A DNA stretch of 64,000 nucleotides, from the NCBI RefSeq assembly GCF_001050475.1, contig NZ_CP012034.1:1984001-2048000 (forward strand). Direction: 5' to 3'. A program made the translations under genes and the position numbers. This document shows positions 16,065 through 25,210 of this stretch, piece after piece (the first letter of the stretch is position 1; every line of letters begins with the position of its first letter). The notes beneath the pieces were generated by a model. That model saw nothing but the letters and a program-made list of their open reading frames with translations. It did not search any database and was not told the DNA's origin. Source of the DNA: Companilactobacillus ginsenosidimutans. GTDB taxonomy: Bacteria; Bacillota; Bacilli; Lactobacillales; Lactobacillaceae.

Positions 16065-17696
16065 TTATTTAACGATAACATCAGATGCAGCAACAAATTC
16101 GTTAGTTGATACACGGTGATAAGTCTTACCGTTAATTGTAACAATACGATCAGAAGCCCAAGCAGTATTCTTAGCTAAACCACGGTTAGCAACTCTCTTA
16201 TCACGTGAGTTAACCAAGTCTTTACTTGATGTATCATCCTTAGTAACAACAGTGTGTTTTTGTTCTGAATATTCATAAACATCGTCAGCAGAAACCCATT
16301 CGTTAGTAGATACACGGAAGTAAGTCTTGCCACCAATAGTCATTTCTTGATCACTGTACCAAGAAGTGTTTGTACCGATGCTACGGTTTGAACGGTGAAG
16401 TGACTTGCTGAATAATGAACCTGATTTTGTTGTTGCGTGAACTGTGATTTTACGGATTGCTTTTTTGATTGTTGGTTTTTCTGTTGGTTTTGGTGTTTTG
16501 TCTTTGTCAGGCTTTTGTGCTGATGATGAAGAGGAGCCAACTGCTCCACCTGTAGATGGAGTCGAAGGAACAGTTGGATTTGTAGAGTCAGATTTATAAA
16601 CTACTTTTCCGGTGTTTTGAGGATCGATAACTTTAATGTCATATTCAGTCACGAGTGCGTTTACAACTTTTTTATTTGCAGTGAAACCTTTGATTTTTGG
16701 AACATTTATCTGAATGATTGTTCCAATGAATCCAGTAACTGATTTTTCTGAATAAACTTTACTTTTTAAATTCGTGAATAGTTCAACATCTCTTGTTAAT
16801 GTTTTATTTGATCGAATTATTCTTGTAAAAAGAGTTGGTTCGTCATTTTTAAGGTTTGGTGATTCTTTGAGAATCTCAGAAGTGCTTAAAACATTAATAT
16901 CTCTATTTTTATCATTAAATACCCATTTATATGGATCGTTACCAATCAATGAATCATTTACTAATGAAGTGTCTCCTAATTTGAATTGTGAGTTTACTTT
17001 TAGAGATGTCAAAAATGTGTTTTCAAACATGCCTGAAACATCTGTTGAATCAGCAATTTTCCAACTTGATAAGTCTAAGGAAACTAGTGAAGTGTTTTTA
17101 AACATTTTGCTTAGGGATTTTGCTTGTGAAATATCCAAATTGTTGATATTAACTAAATCCTCTAGGTTAATAAATTGTGAAAATAGACCTGATGCATTTT
17201 CAGGAGCTGCTATTTTTGTGTCGAAAATAATCTTAGTTATTTTTTCAGTTGATTTTTTTGATAACTTACTAAATGAATCAGACTCAAGTTTGCTACCTGA
17301 GATATGTAATTCATTAGTTTTTGTTACATACCAATTGTAAGTTGGTTGGGAAGTCTGCTCAACATGCGAGTTGTCAATTTGAACGTTGATGTGGTGGTGT
17401 CCTGCTTGATCTGTGGAGTCAGTAGAGTCAATATGAATTTGATGATCCTTGTTGTAATCTGGTGGTGTTGGTTCTGGATCCTTATCGTGTGTATCGGTTC
17501 CGTCAAAATCACCTGGCTTACCAACTTGAACATTAGTAGTATTATTTGGAAGAGTAGTGGCATTGGCAACTGCAGGGCTGATTTCTGATAAAATCATTCC
17601 ACATGTTAGTGTTAATCCTGCGATTGCTGCGATTTTTGTTGTCTTTGAAGCCATCTTCTTTGGATCGTTATTACGTGTTCTTTTGTTTTTGTTCAT
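16065..17696 (-). CDS. BspA-type LRR surface protein with two C-terminal SLAP domains
   Basis: This secreted protein has 543 residues. The signal region KTTKIAAIAGLTLTCGM...SPAVANA (about residues 19-47) is nearly the same as in the giant paralogue upstream. A Pro/Asp-rich stretch follows. One BspA-like (DUF285) leucine-rich module is at about 120-330, with LSKMFKNTSLVSLDLSSWKI and MFENTFLTSLKV. A Ser/Pro/Lys linker leads to two SLAP domains at about 415-475 and 485-543, each with [10 protein letters not shown] or YHRVSTNEFV. SLAP domains bind the cell wall non-covalently; no LPXTG is present. The likely role is adhesion or surface coating. It has its own RBS (AAAGGA). Confidence 0.88.
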   Translation of the reverse strand: MNKNKRTRNNDPKKMASKTTKIAAIAGLTLTCGMILSEISPAVANATTLPNNTTNVQVGKPGDFDGTDTHDKDPEPTPPDYNKDHQIHIDSTDSTDQAGHHHINVQIDNSHVEQTSQPTYNWYVTKTNELHISGSKLESDSFSKLSKKSTEKITKIIFDTKIAAPENASGLFSQFINLEDLVNINNLDISQAKSLSKMFKNTSLVSLDLSSWKIADSTDVSGMFENTFLTSLKVNSQFKLGDTSLVNDSLIGNDPYKWVFNDKNRDINVLSTSEILKESPNLKNDEPTLFTRIIRSNKTLTRDVELFTNLKSKVYSEKSVTGFIGTIIQINVPKIKGFTANKKVVNALVTEYDIKVIDPQNTGKVVYKSDSTNPTVPSTPSTGGAVGSSSSSAQKPDKDKTPKPTEKPTIKKAIRKITVHATTKSGSLFSKSLHRSNRSIGTNTSWYSDQEMTIGGKTYFRVSTNEWVSADDVYEYSEQKHTVVTKDDTSSKDLVNSRDKRVANRGLAKNTAWASDRIVTINGKTYHRVSTNEFVAASDVIVK

Positions 17697-18065
17697 AATT
17701 TGGTCCTTTTCTGTTTAGAATATGGTTTTATTTTTGGTATTGCACGAAAAAGCATATCATGATGGTTATCAAAATGTGAAATTTAAATTGTAATTATCTG
17801 AGATTTATATTTAATAAATACGATTATATTGATTACAATTGTTATTAATTACAAGCGGTTTCATGTGTTGATAATATTGAATAGTTAAAACTATCTTGGT
17901 GAGTGGTGCCTAAACCATGAATTCAAAACAAGAATCATTTTTTGTCTGAATAATGAACTATTAGTTTTGAACACAAAATTCTGTATGTGATTTTATAAAT
18001 GAAACTTTTTCAAAATTCCTTATTTTTAGTATTAATTTAACTTAAAAAATACAAAAATATACACA
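17697..18065. other. AT-rich upstream region of the 543-residue surface protein gene
   Basis: This 370-nt region has no gene and holds the promoter of the minus-strand gene before it. A weak cre-like site, TACAAGCGGTTTCA at 17850-17863 (two mismatches to the CcpA consensus), is the only regulatory candidate I see. No open frame with a ribosome binding site is present. Confidence 0.5.
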
Positions 18066-18110
18066 AAAAAGCATCTTACCAATGGGAGGTTGGCAAGATG
18101 CTTTAATTTT
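18066..18110. terminator. Terminator of the giant surface protein gene
   Basis: The hairpin AAAGCATCTT-a-CCAA...TTGG-c-AAGATGCTTT has an A-run on one side and TTTT on the other. It ends the minus-strand gene that stops at 18118. Confidence 0.85.
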
Positions 18111-18117
18111 TAGTTTC

Positions 18118-21100
18118 TTATTTAATGGTTACATCATCATCTGCGACGAATTCGTCGGTTGAAACTCGGTGATAAAGTTTCCCATTAAGTGTGATTGTTC
18201 GGTCGGATCTCCATGCGGAATTCTTTGATAGTGAACGGTTAACAATTGTTTTACCTAATGAGTTGACGAGTTGCTTAGGTGTGCCACCTTTAGTCGTGAT
18301 GGTTACTAGATGTTCTGCGTATTCGTAAACATCATTGGCACGAACCCATTCATTAGTTGAAACTCGGAAGTATTTAATACCATCCTTCGTCATTTCCTTG
18401 TCACTGAACCAAGGTGTGTTTGGAGATAGACTACGATTCTTAATAAGTTTTAGAGCTGAATTGTAAAGCTTAATAGCCGTTTTTCTGACGTGTGTGGATA
18501 TCTTTCTAATAGCTTTCACAATTGTTGTTACAGGCTTAAATTCGTGATGTGTATTGAAGTGGAAATCAGGGAAGTCTGGTAAGTTTAACCAGTTGTGATT
18601 TGAGTTATCAGTTGTAGTTGATCCAGTTGAGGTTGAACTTGAACCTGAATTGTTGTTACCCTGATTGCCTGTATCTGGTTGTTCTGGTACAGGGATGCTC
18701 TCATATGATAATTTGTCGTGAACATCAACAGCAGCTGGAATTCCAGTTTTGTTTGTTGGTATTTCAATTTCCCCTTTGGGTTGATAATACCCATCGACAT
18801 GTGGTTTATCGACTGTGATTGTATTTCCGGGAACAAATGTGTAGCTTAATCCTGTTGTAAAAGGTTTAGAATTCCCGTCGAACGCAGCTATTAAATCAAG
18901 TTTATGTGATTCGTAAACTCCTTTTTTCAAATTTAGTGTTGTTCCTGTGGTTGAATCCAAATTACCATCTGCGACAATCGTAGAATAAGCATCATTGCCT
19001 CCTTTTTGTGCGTCGTCTAATAACCATGTGTGTCCCTCGGTGGGAGTCAATCCTGTTTTACTTAGTTTTACATTTTTGGGCAAAGTTAATCTGGTTAGTG
19101 CTGTTTTTAAAAACATGCCGTCTGCAGTAGGTTGATTAACAGGAAGAGTCCAGGAAGATAAATCTAGATCTTTAATTCCTGAATTTTCAAACATTCCTTG
19201 GACAGATGTTACCTTATTGAGATTCCAAGCTACTTTATTAGCTACCGGGTTAGTTTGTTCTTTTTCTTTGTCATTCGTTGTGATTGGAGCAGGGGCGAAA
19301 ATAATATTTGTCAATTCTGGGGTGTCTTTGAACATGTTTGCAGTTGAAGTCACATTGGAAGTATCAAGGTTTGAGAGGTCAATACTTTCTAAAGCAGTAC
19401 CAGCAAACATATTACTCATATCAGTGGCTTTTGAAGTATCCAAGTACTGAAGGCCGTCAATAACCTTTAGATGTGTAAATCCAGAAAATAAGTTGGCTAA
19501 ATCAGTTCCAGATACTGTTATTTTCTCTGGTCCTTTAATGTGAATTTCCTCAACTGTTTGACCGTTACCCTTACTAAAATTAATTATTGATTGTGAGTTA
19601 AAGTTTTTAGCTGTTATATCGGTTTTGTTGCCTTTGTTAATCAAGACTTTTGCTTCAGGTGTATACACTAATTCATTTTTAGGAGTCAGCGCTTTATTTG
19701 ATCCATCATCCGTTAGTGTTATCGTCTGCTGATTAGCTACAAAATCGGGCTTGTCGGGTACCTTGATTTCAAATGAATCTCCAATTTTTCTGAATATTGA
19801 TTTAACAGCAATAGTATCAGACTTTCCGTCTTTAACAATATTCACAGTGATGTCATTGTTTTTGAATTCACCTGGAACGAGTTGGTACTCGTCAAAGTTA
19901 TCAGAATTGTCAGTTTGAGTGGGTACAATATTAATAAGAGTATCTGATCCTAGAATCTTATTATTTTCCGGTTTATTATCTTTGCCCTCAAACCATGTTG
20001 ATTTTTCAGAATCAGTTGACTCCCCGGTGGGCAAATTGACATTGGATAATTTTGTTCCTTTCTTTAATTTCAAATCATTGATGGATGAATTTTGAAACAT
20101 GTTATCGGTGGTTACATTTTCGTTGAATAACCAATCTTGTATATCCAAAGATTTTACTTTTGTATTTTTAAACATTCTATCCATATGTTGTACATTTGAA
20201 ACATCTAATTTGTTTAGTCCGGTGATTTTCTCTAATTTGTTATATGAACTGAATAAATCTGTCAGATCATTGGAGATATCTGAAAGTTTTATTTCAGGGT
20301 CAATACTGATAGTGTGGACGTCTGTGGATTGAGAAAATTTCTTGATATTATCAACATTAAAATTATCAGGGGTCAGACTTAGATTGCCGTTAACAACAAC
20401 TAAATCATTTGAGTTGTTTGAATCCTTTGTATAAATTGGCGAAGTTAAGCTTATTTCACTATCCAAATTACTCCCGACATTAAGAACTGTGTTGAGATTA
20501 TCCATAGCGTGATATCCCTTAATTTTTGGTGCTGGGACAGTGATTGACTGATTAGGACTAACGGTATACATGTCTTGCGTTGATGCCTGTACAGAATCAT
20601 TTCTACCCTTTACTTTTATTAAAACGTTCAGTGCTCTAGTGTGGAATTCTCCAGGCACTCTATAGAAGGTTGTGGCTGTTTCTTTACTTTTGAGAAGTGT
20701 ATTCTCTAGAGCTAGTTTTCCTTGGTAGTTTTGTGTTCCGGGAATTGCATCTTGGATGAAGGAAATCTTTTTCCCGTCCAAGATGTCTGGCAAACCAGTT
20801 CTGGTTAATTCGCCGTTTAACAAATTCTTATTTCCAGGTAGGGTAAGTTTTTCCAGTGCATTATCAGCAAGGAATAAATTTACATTTGTGTTCGAGTTTT
20901 CTTTAAATTTCCAATTTTCCAAGTTTAGCTCTTTAATTGAAGTACCTTCGAACATTTGTTGAAAGGTTATTACATTTCTTACGTCAAAATGAGAAACATC
21001 AAGGTTTTCCAAAGATACATCACCTTGGAACATGTAATCCATATTTGTAACGTTAGAAGTATCAAGATCAGATAGTCCTTCAATTTTTGTTAAATTAGTA

Positions 21101-23076
21101 TATCCATGAAACAATCTTGACAGATTTTCACTAAGTTTAATGTCTTTATCCATTACGATTGTCTGGACCTTGCTTTTTTGACTAGCATCCAGTTGGTTTT
21201 TACTAAATTCCTTGAAGTTGCTGGATGTCACATGTAGTGTTCCGTCGGATAGGACTATTAATTTATCTTTTGAGATGCAGCTAACCGGTTGATCAGTCAC
21301 TGGATTAGATGTTAAATCATTAAATGTTAAATTAACATTATTGGGTGTAAAAATATAGTTAACATCTAGTTTTGATAGATCAAAACTCTTTTTAGTGTCT
21401 CCACTTTGTCTTAAAATTCTTCCAAGTGAAATGGATGAATTTCCTTGACCATCTTTAGTCACATTCAAAGTTACAGGAGAATTAGCATATTTTCCGCTTT
21501 TCATTTGGAAATATGTTTTGTCACTGGCAGACTTTGCAGGAGTTAGTGAAGTAAGATCGGTGTCGCTAATGATATCAGCATTAGTAAAATCATCAGTTGT
21601 ATTCATTTCTTTGTTATATTTGAACCAGGTTGATTTATCTGAGGATGGAAGACTCAATTTCGAAAGTGGCTGGGTTGAAGACACTACTAACTTAACAAGC
21701 CCGGTATTTGAAAACATATTATTTGCTGATTCAAGTTTACTTAAGTCCCAGGAAGACATGTCTAAAGAACTTATTTTAGTTCCAGCAAACAGGTTATCCA
21801 TGTTAGTAATGTTTGAGGTCTTTACATTAAGTACGTCAGAACTTCCGTTAAAATCGATGAGATTATTAAATCCACTGAATAAACGGCTTATATTTCCAGT
21901 CAATTCGATATCATTATCAAAAATGAGGTGTTTTACTTCTGACTTTTCTTTAAAGCTCGTGACATTTTCTTTTGAATAGTTTTCTGGTGTGATGCGCAAT
22001 GTGTCACCATTAGTCAATTTAAGAGGGTTTGCAGGTTCAACAGGTTGATTATTCAACTGGTAGAGGTCTGTCCTGTCAATTGAAACAGATTTGCCAGTTG
22101 TGTAGTCATTAGGAATATTAATTTTTGTGCTTTCAGAAGTACGTGAATATTTTGGATCGGGACTTTCTGGGAGCATTATGGTGTTTGGCACTCCATTTTT
22201 AACCAAAATATTATAGACTGTGATATTTAATGGCGAATCGCTTCCGTCGACAGAAATAGCTAATTTTAAATCCGTTTTCCAATAATTTCCAGGAAATTTG
22301 TTAATGGTAATTGAATTTGATGGCATTGAGAAGTTGTCATCGATTTTTTGACCGTATGCTGGCATGTCTGGATGTTTTGAATCCATCTTAATCCAAGTGT
22401 CTCCAGCGGCTGTAGTTTTTGAAATTGAATCCTTTAGGTTGGTGTTACCAGGAAGTGTTATTTTTTCAAGAGTGGGTATAGCCAATAAACTATCAATTGT
22501 CTTATCGGATATGTTCAGATTAGAAAAATCAAGTTCCTTAATTTGGGTTTTATTAAAGGCATTGTTAAGGGTGGTCAATGCACGGATATCTAATTTGTCG
22601 ATGCCATTGACTGTCGTTAGTTTTTTAAATCTGTTGAAAAGTGTTGCCATTGCTTGATCATCTGAAACTTGGTAATCGGAATCTCCAGAAAAGGTAATTG
22701 TCTCAATGTTGTCGAATGAATGATCTGTAGAGGTATCTATATTTTTGAAATCGTTAAATTGATCAGCACTAGTTATTGATAATGTTGTCCCGTCAGGTTT
22801 TAAATCGTTGGTATCTGGAGTTTCAGGGGTGGCAGGTGTTTCCGGAGTGGGACCTTTTTCTCCACTGGGAGCGGGGACAGTGCTTGTTGGCTTCTGTGTA
22901 TGTGTAACTGGGGTACCCTCAGCTGCACTAACTCTCTGTTCCCCAAAAACAACGGGGCTAATCTCAGACAAGATCATTCCACATGTCATGGTTAATCCGG
23001 CGATTGCGGCGATTTTTGTTGTGCGGTGGGCCATTTTCTGATGATGCATATTACTTGAACTCTTTTTTGAAGTCAT
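18118..23076 (-). CDS. Giant surface protein with five BspA-type LRR modules and two SLAP domains
   Basis: The protein has about 1652 residues. The signal peptide (KIAAIAGLTMTCGMILSEIS) is at about residues 21-50, then a short Pro/Thr stretch. Five homologous modules of about 250-280 residues begin near 95, 355, 610, 890 and 1150. Each has an opening NF...FS strand, an LSRLFSGF..L..I.GL..LDTSNVTNMD..F leucine-rich core and a TW...closing part. A Ser/Thr/Asn linker follows at about 1465-1500, then a Lys/Arg-rich stretch and two SLAP domains (about 1530-1652) with FRVSTNEWV and HRVSTDEFV. I chose the ATG at 23076 because AAAGGATG precedes it at normal distance; an in-frame ATG lies at 23094. 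It probably acts in adhesion. Confidence 0.88.
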   Translation of the reverse strand: MTSKKSSSNMHHQKMAHRTTKIAAIAGLTMTCGMILSEISPVVFGEQRVSAAEGTPVTHTQKPTSTVPAPSGEKGPTPETPATPETPDTNDLKPDGTTLSITSADQFNDFKNIDTSTDHSFDNIETITFSGDSDYQVSDDQAMATLFNRFKKLTTVNGIDKLDIRALTTLNNAFNKTQIKELDFSNLNISDKTIDSLLAIPTLEKITLPGNTNLKDSISKTTAAGDTWIKMDSKHPDMPAYGQKIDDNFSMPSNSITINKFPGNYWKTDLKLAISVDGSDSPLNITVYNILVKNGVPNTIMLPESPDPKYSRTSESTKINIPNDYTTGKSVSIDRTDLYQLNNQPVEPANPLKLTNGDTLRITPENYSKENVTSFKEKSEVKHLIFDNDIELTGNISRLFSGFNNLIDFNGSSDVLNVKTSNITNMDNLFAGTKISSLDMSSWDLSKLESANNMFSNTGLVKLVVSSTQPLSKLSLPSSDKSTWFKYNKEMNTTDDFTNADIISDTDLTSLTPAKSASDKTYFQMKSGKYANSPVTLNVTKDGQGNSSISLGRILRQSGDTKKSFDLSKLDVNYIFTPNNVNLTFNDLTSNPVTDQPVSCISKDKLIVLSDGTLHVTSSNFKEFSKNQLDASQKSKVQTIVMDKDIKLSENLSRLFHGYTNLTKIEGLSDLDTSNVTNMDYMFQGDVSLENLDVSHFDVRNVITFQQMFEGTSIKELNLENWKFKENSNTNVNLFLADNALEKLTLPGNKNLLNGELTRTGLPDILDGKKISFIQDAIPGTQNYQGKLALENTLLKSKETATTFYRVPGEFHTRALNVLIKVKGRNDSVQASTQDMYTVSPNQSITVPAPKIKGYHAMDNLNTVLNVGSNLDSEISLTSPIYTKDSNNSNDLVVVNGNLSLTPDNFNVDNIKKFSQSTDVHTISIDPEIKLSDISNDLTDLFSSYNKLEKITGLNKLDVSNVQHMDRMFKNTKVKSLDIQDWLFNENVTTDNMFQNSSINDLKLKKGTKLSNVNLPTGESTDSEKSTWFEGKDNKPENNKILGSDTLINIVPTQTDNSDNFDEYQLVPGEFKNNDITVNIVKDGKSDTIAVKSIFRKIGDSFEIKVPDKPDFVANQQTITLTDDGSNKALTPKNELVYTPEAKVLINKGNKTDITAKNFNSQSIINFSKGNGQTVEEIHIKGPEKITVSGTDLANLFSGFTHLKVIDGLQYLDTSKATDMSNMFAGTALESIDLSNLDTSNVTSTANMFKDTPELTNIIFAPAPITTNDKEKEQTNPVANKVAWNLNKVTSVQGMFENSGIKDLDLSSWTLPVNQPTADGMFLKTALTRLTLPKNVKLSKTGLTPTEGHTWLLDDAQKGGNDAYSTIVADGNLDSTTGTTLNLKKGVYESHKLDLIAAFDGNSKPFTTGLSYTFVPGNTITVDKPHVDGYYQPKGEIEIPTNKTGIPAAVDVHDKLSYESIPVPEQPDTGNQGNNNSGSSSTSTGSTTTDNSNHNWLNLPDFPDFHFNTHHEFKPVTTIVKAIRKISTHVRKTAIKLYNSALKLIKNRSLSPNTPWFSDKEMTKDGIKYFRVSTNEWVRANDVYEYAEHLVTITTKGGTPKQLVNSLGKTIVNRSLSKNSAWRSDRTITLNGKLYHRVSTDEFVADDDVTIK

Positions 23077-23205
23077 AATATCATCCTTTATCATTTATTT
23101 TTTCACAGAAATCTTATCATTTGTTAAGACAAAACTTATAATTTAAATAGTTGTATTTTGTGATTTTTAGATAATGATTATTTTCATATGATTTCAAAAA
23201 TAAGT

Positions 23206-23312
23206 TAAAATAAAAGCGCTAACATTCACTTTTGGTGGGATGTTAGCGCTGGTTACTTTCGCATTATTTGGTTCGTTTATTTATCTAGTGATTCACTATA
23301 ATTTGAAATTCC
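23206..23312 (-). ncRNA. Possible short leader transcript or sRNA upstream of the giant surface gene
   Basis: On the minus strand an 11-bp perfect hairpin (AGCGCTAACAT/ATGTTAGCGCT, 23215-23250) is followed by TTTTATTTT, which looks like an intrinsic terminator. It lies about 130 nt upstream of the giant gene's start. A TATAAT box lies upstream on the same strand (23319-23324). RNA started there would be about 100 nt long and end before the gene. It could be an sRNA or an attenuated leader. No convincing -35 box or small frame was found. Confidence 0.35.
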
Positions 23313-23416
23313 ATTCACATTATACCGACTTGGCTACGTGAAATATAAATCAAACTTTTTTTCGAAATTCTTATTATTGTTTGAATTTTGTTAATGAACT
23401 ATAATTATAGACATAA

Positions 23417-23456
23417 ATAAAAACTTGCTAACCGATGTGGTCAGCAAGTTTTTTAT
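23417..23456. terminator. Terminator of the YagU-like gene
   Basis: The hairpin AACTTGCT-aaccgatgtggtc-AGCAAGTT is flanked by A and T runs. It lies just beyond the stop of the minus-strand gene at 23463. Confidence 0.85.
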
Positions 23457-23462
23457 TCGTAA

Positions 23463-23999
23463 TTAGATTGTTGTGGTAAATTCTCGATCTGGTTCATGTG
23501 TTATTCGACTTCTGAAGTCACGTCTGCAGATTTCAATTGCCCATGCCCATACCATGTGGCCTAGTGCTTCGGAGAAGTGTTCTTCGAATGGTTGGTTCCA
23601 AACTGCTGGAACTGTGCCCATTAGTGGCATGATTAGTAGATGGAACAATACCCAGATTACTAGTCCGTAAATGGTACCTTGGCCTAGTTTAACTTGTGGG
23701 AAATACTCTGCGAGTACACAATAAATGATGGCGAAAGTAATTGAGAATCCAAAGTGCATGATGAAACTTACCCAAGGCATTTGTTGGCCTGAATATGTGT
23801 AAGTTAAATGTGTGATTGCCTTTGGAATACCGAATTGTTGTAACAATTCTTGTGGTGGATTTGTTAAGTTTCTGGCGATTGTTCTTGGTGGAAGTAAAAC
23901 TTCCCAACCTAATTTAACAATCCCTGAAATAATACCACCAATAATACCTGCAAAGACTGCTGCCCAAACTCGGGCTGGTCTTTTAGTAGTAATTTTCAT
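23463..23999 (-). CDS. YagU-like (DUF1440) membrane protein
   Basis: This is a 178-residue inner-membrane protein with about four hydrophobic segments. It matches the DUF1440/YagU family with WAAVFAGIIGGIISGIVKLG at the start and NPPQELLQQFG, SFIMHFGFS and GHMVWAWAIEICR later. E. coli YagU is linked to acid resistance; the function here is unknown. The ATG follows AGGGGGC. It is a single gene with its own terminator, between the two groups of surface protein genes. Confidence 0.85.
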   Translation of the reverse strand: MKITTKRPARVWAAVFAGIIGGIISGIVKLGWEVLLPPRTIARNLTNPPQELLQQFGIPKAITHLTYTYSGQQMPWVSFIMHFGFSITFAIIYCVLAEYFPQVKLGQGTIYGLVIWVLFHLLIMPLMGTVPAVWNQPFEEHFSEALGHMVWAWAIEICRRDFRSRITHEPDREFTTTI

Positions 24000-24137
24000 G
24001 ATGATGCCCCCTAATTTTGTAACAGTTCATTTATAATCTTTTTTATTAGTGTATACAATAATTATTGGGAAAAATTAATATAGTTTAGAAAAATTTATGG
24101 TTAGTTAAAGTTAACTTTTTGTGAAAGAGGAGATTGT

Positions 24138-25079
24138 ATGAAAGCTGTTGTAATTAATGAATATGGAGATCGTAACGAGTTACATATGACCAATTTGGCG
24201 ATTCCTGAAATCGCTGACGACGAGGTATTAGTTGAGGTTAAAGCTACTTCAGTTAATCCTATCGATTGGAAGTTGCGCGAAGGATATCTTGCTGAAGCAA
24301 TTCCATTGAAGTTTCCAATTGTTCTTGGTTGGGATGTTGCGGGTAAAATCACTCGTACCGGTTCAGCAGTCAAAGATTTCCACGCTGGTGACAAAATTTT
24401 GGCTCGTCCAGATTTGACCGACCGTGGAACTTACGCTGAATATACTGCTGTCAAAGAAGACAAGCTCGCCTTGCTTCCTGAAAATGTTTCTTATGAGGAT
24501 GCTGCAGCCTTGCCACTTGCTGGTTTGACTGCTTGGCAATGTATTTACGACTATCTTAAGGTTCAACCTGGTCAAACTGTTTTAGTTCAAGGTGGAGCCG
24601 GTGGTGTTGGTTTGTTTGCTATTCAAATCTTGAAACACATTGGCGCCAAGGTTATCACGACTGCTAGTCCAGCCAATTTTGATCTGTTAAAAGACTTAGG
24701 TGCTGATCAGATAATTGATTACCACACTGAGGACTTTAGCCAGGTATTAAGCAATATTGACGCCGTTTTCGACACTATTGGTGGAGACATTTTGTCAAAA
24801 AGTTATGGCATCATTAAGCCTGAGGGTAGTCTGGTTACGACTGCTGGTGCGGCTGACGAGGATTTGGCTAAAGCTAATCACATCAACGCTTCTGGCATGT
24901 GGCTTCACCCTAATGGCAAGCAATTGACTGAGTTGGTTGATTTGGTGAGTCGCGGGGTCGTCAAGGTGGTCACGGACAGTGTACATCCATTTACTGAGGA
25001 TGGTGTTAAAGACGCCCAGGCTGTCAGTGAAGGCATGCATGCTAAGGGTAAAATTGTTATTTCTATGCAAAAAAGTTAG
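24138..25079 (+). CDS. NADPH:quinone oxidoreductase-like MDR protein
   Basis: This is a zinc-independent medium-chain dehydrogenase/reductase of 313 residues. It has the N-terminal GroES-like part (VEVKATSVNPIDWKLREGY), the quinone reductase cofactor motif VLVQGGAGGVGLFAIQ near residue 150, and IDAVFDTIGGD near 205. It probably reduces quinones or enones with NADPH. No zinc-ligand Cys cluster is present. A GAGGAG ribosome binding site precedes the ATG. It stands alone and has no visible tie to its neighbours. Confidence 0.88.
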   Translation: MKAVVINEYGDRNELHMTNLAIPEIADDEVLVEVKATSVNPIDWKLREGYLAEAIPLKFPIVLGWDVAGKITRTGSAVKDFHAGDKILARPDLTDRGTYAEYTAVKEDKLALLPENVSYEDAAALPLAGLTAWQCIYDYLKVQPGQTVLVQGGAGGVGLFAIQILKHIGAKVITTASPANFDLLKDLGADQIIDYHTEDFSQVLSNIDAVFDTIGGDILSKSYGIIKPEGSLVTTAGAADEDLAKANHINASGMWLHPNGKQLTELVDLVSRGVVKVVTDSVHPFTEDGVKDAQAVSEGMHAKGKIVISMQKS

Positions 25080-25210
25080 AATGTGAGAAATTATTTTCGG
25101 TGGTTCTGACGGATATTATGTTTTGTATAAGAAAATATTCGTTATCCTTTATGAAATATTTATTCGTACTAACATGAAATTATTAATATAGTTTTATGAA
25201 GAGGATAAAT

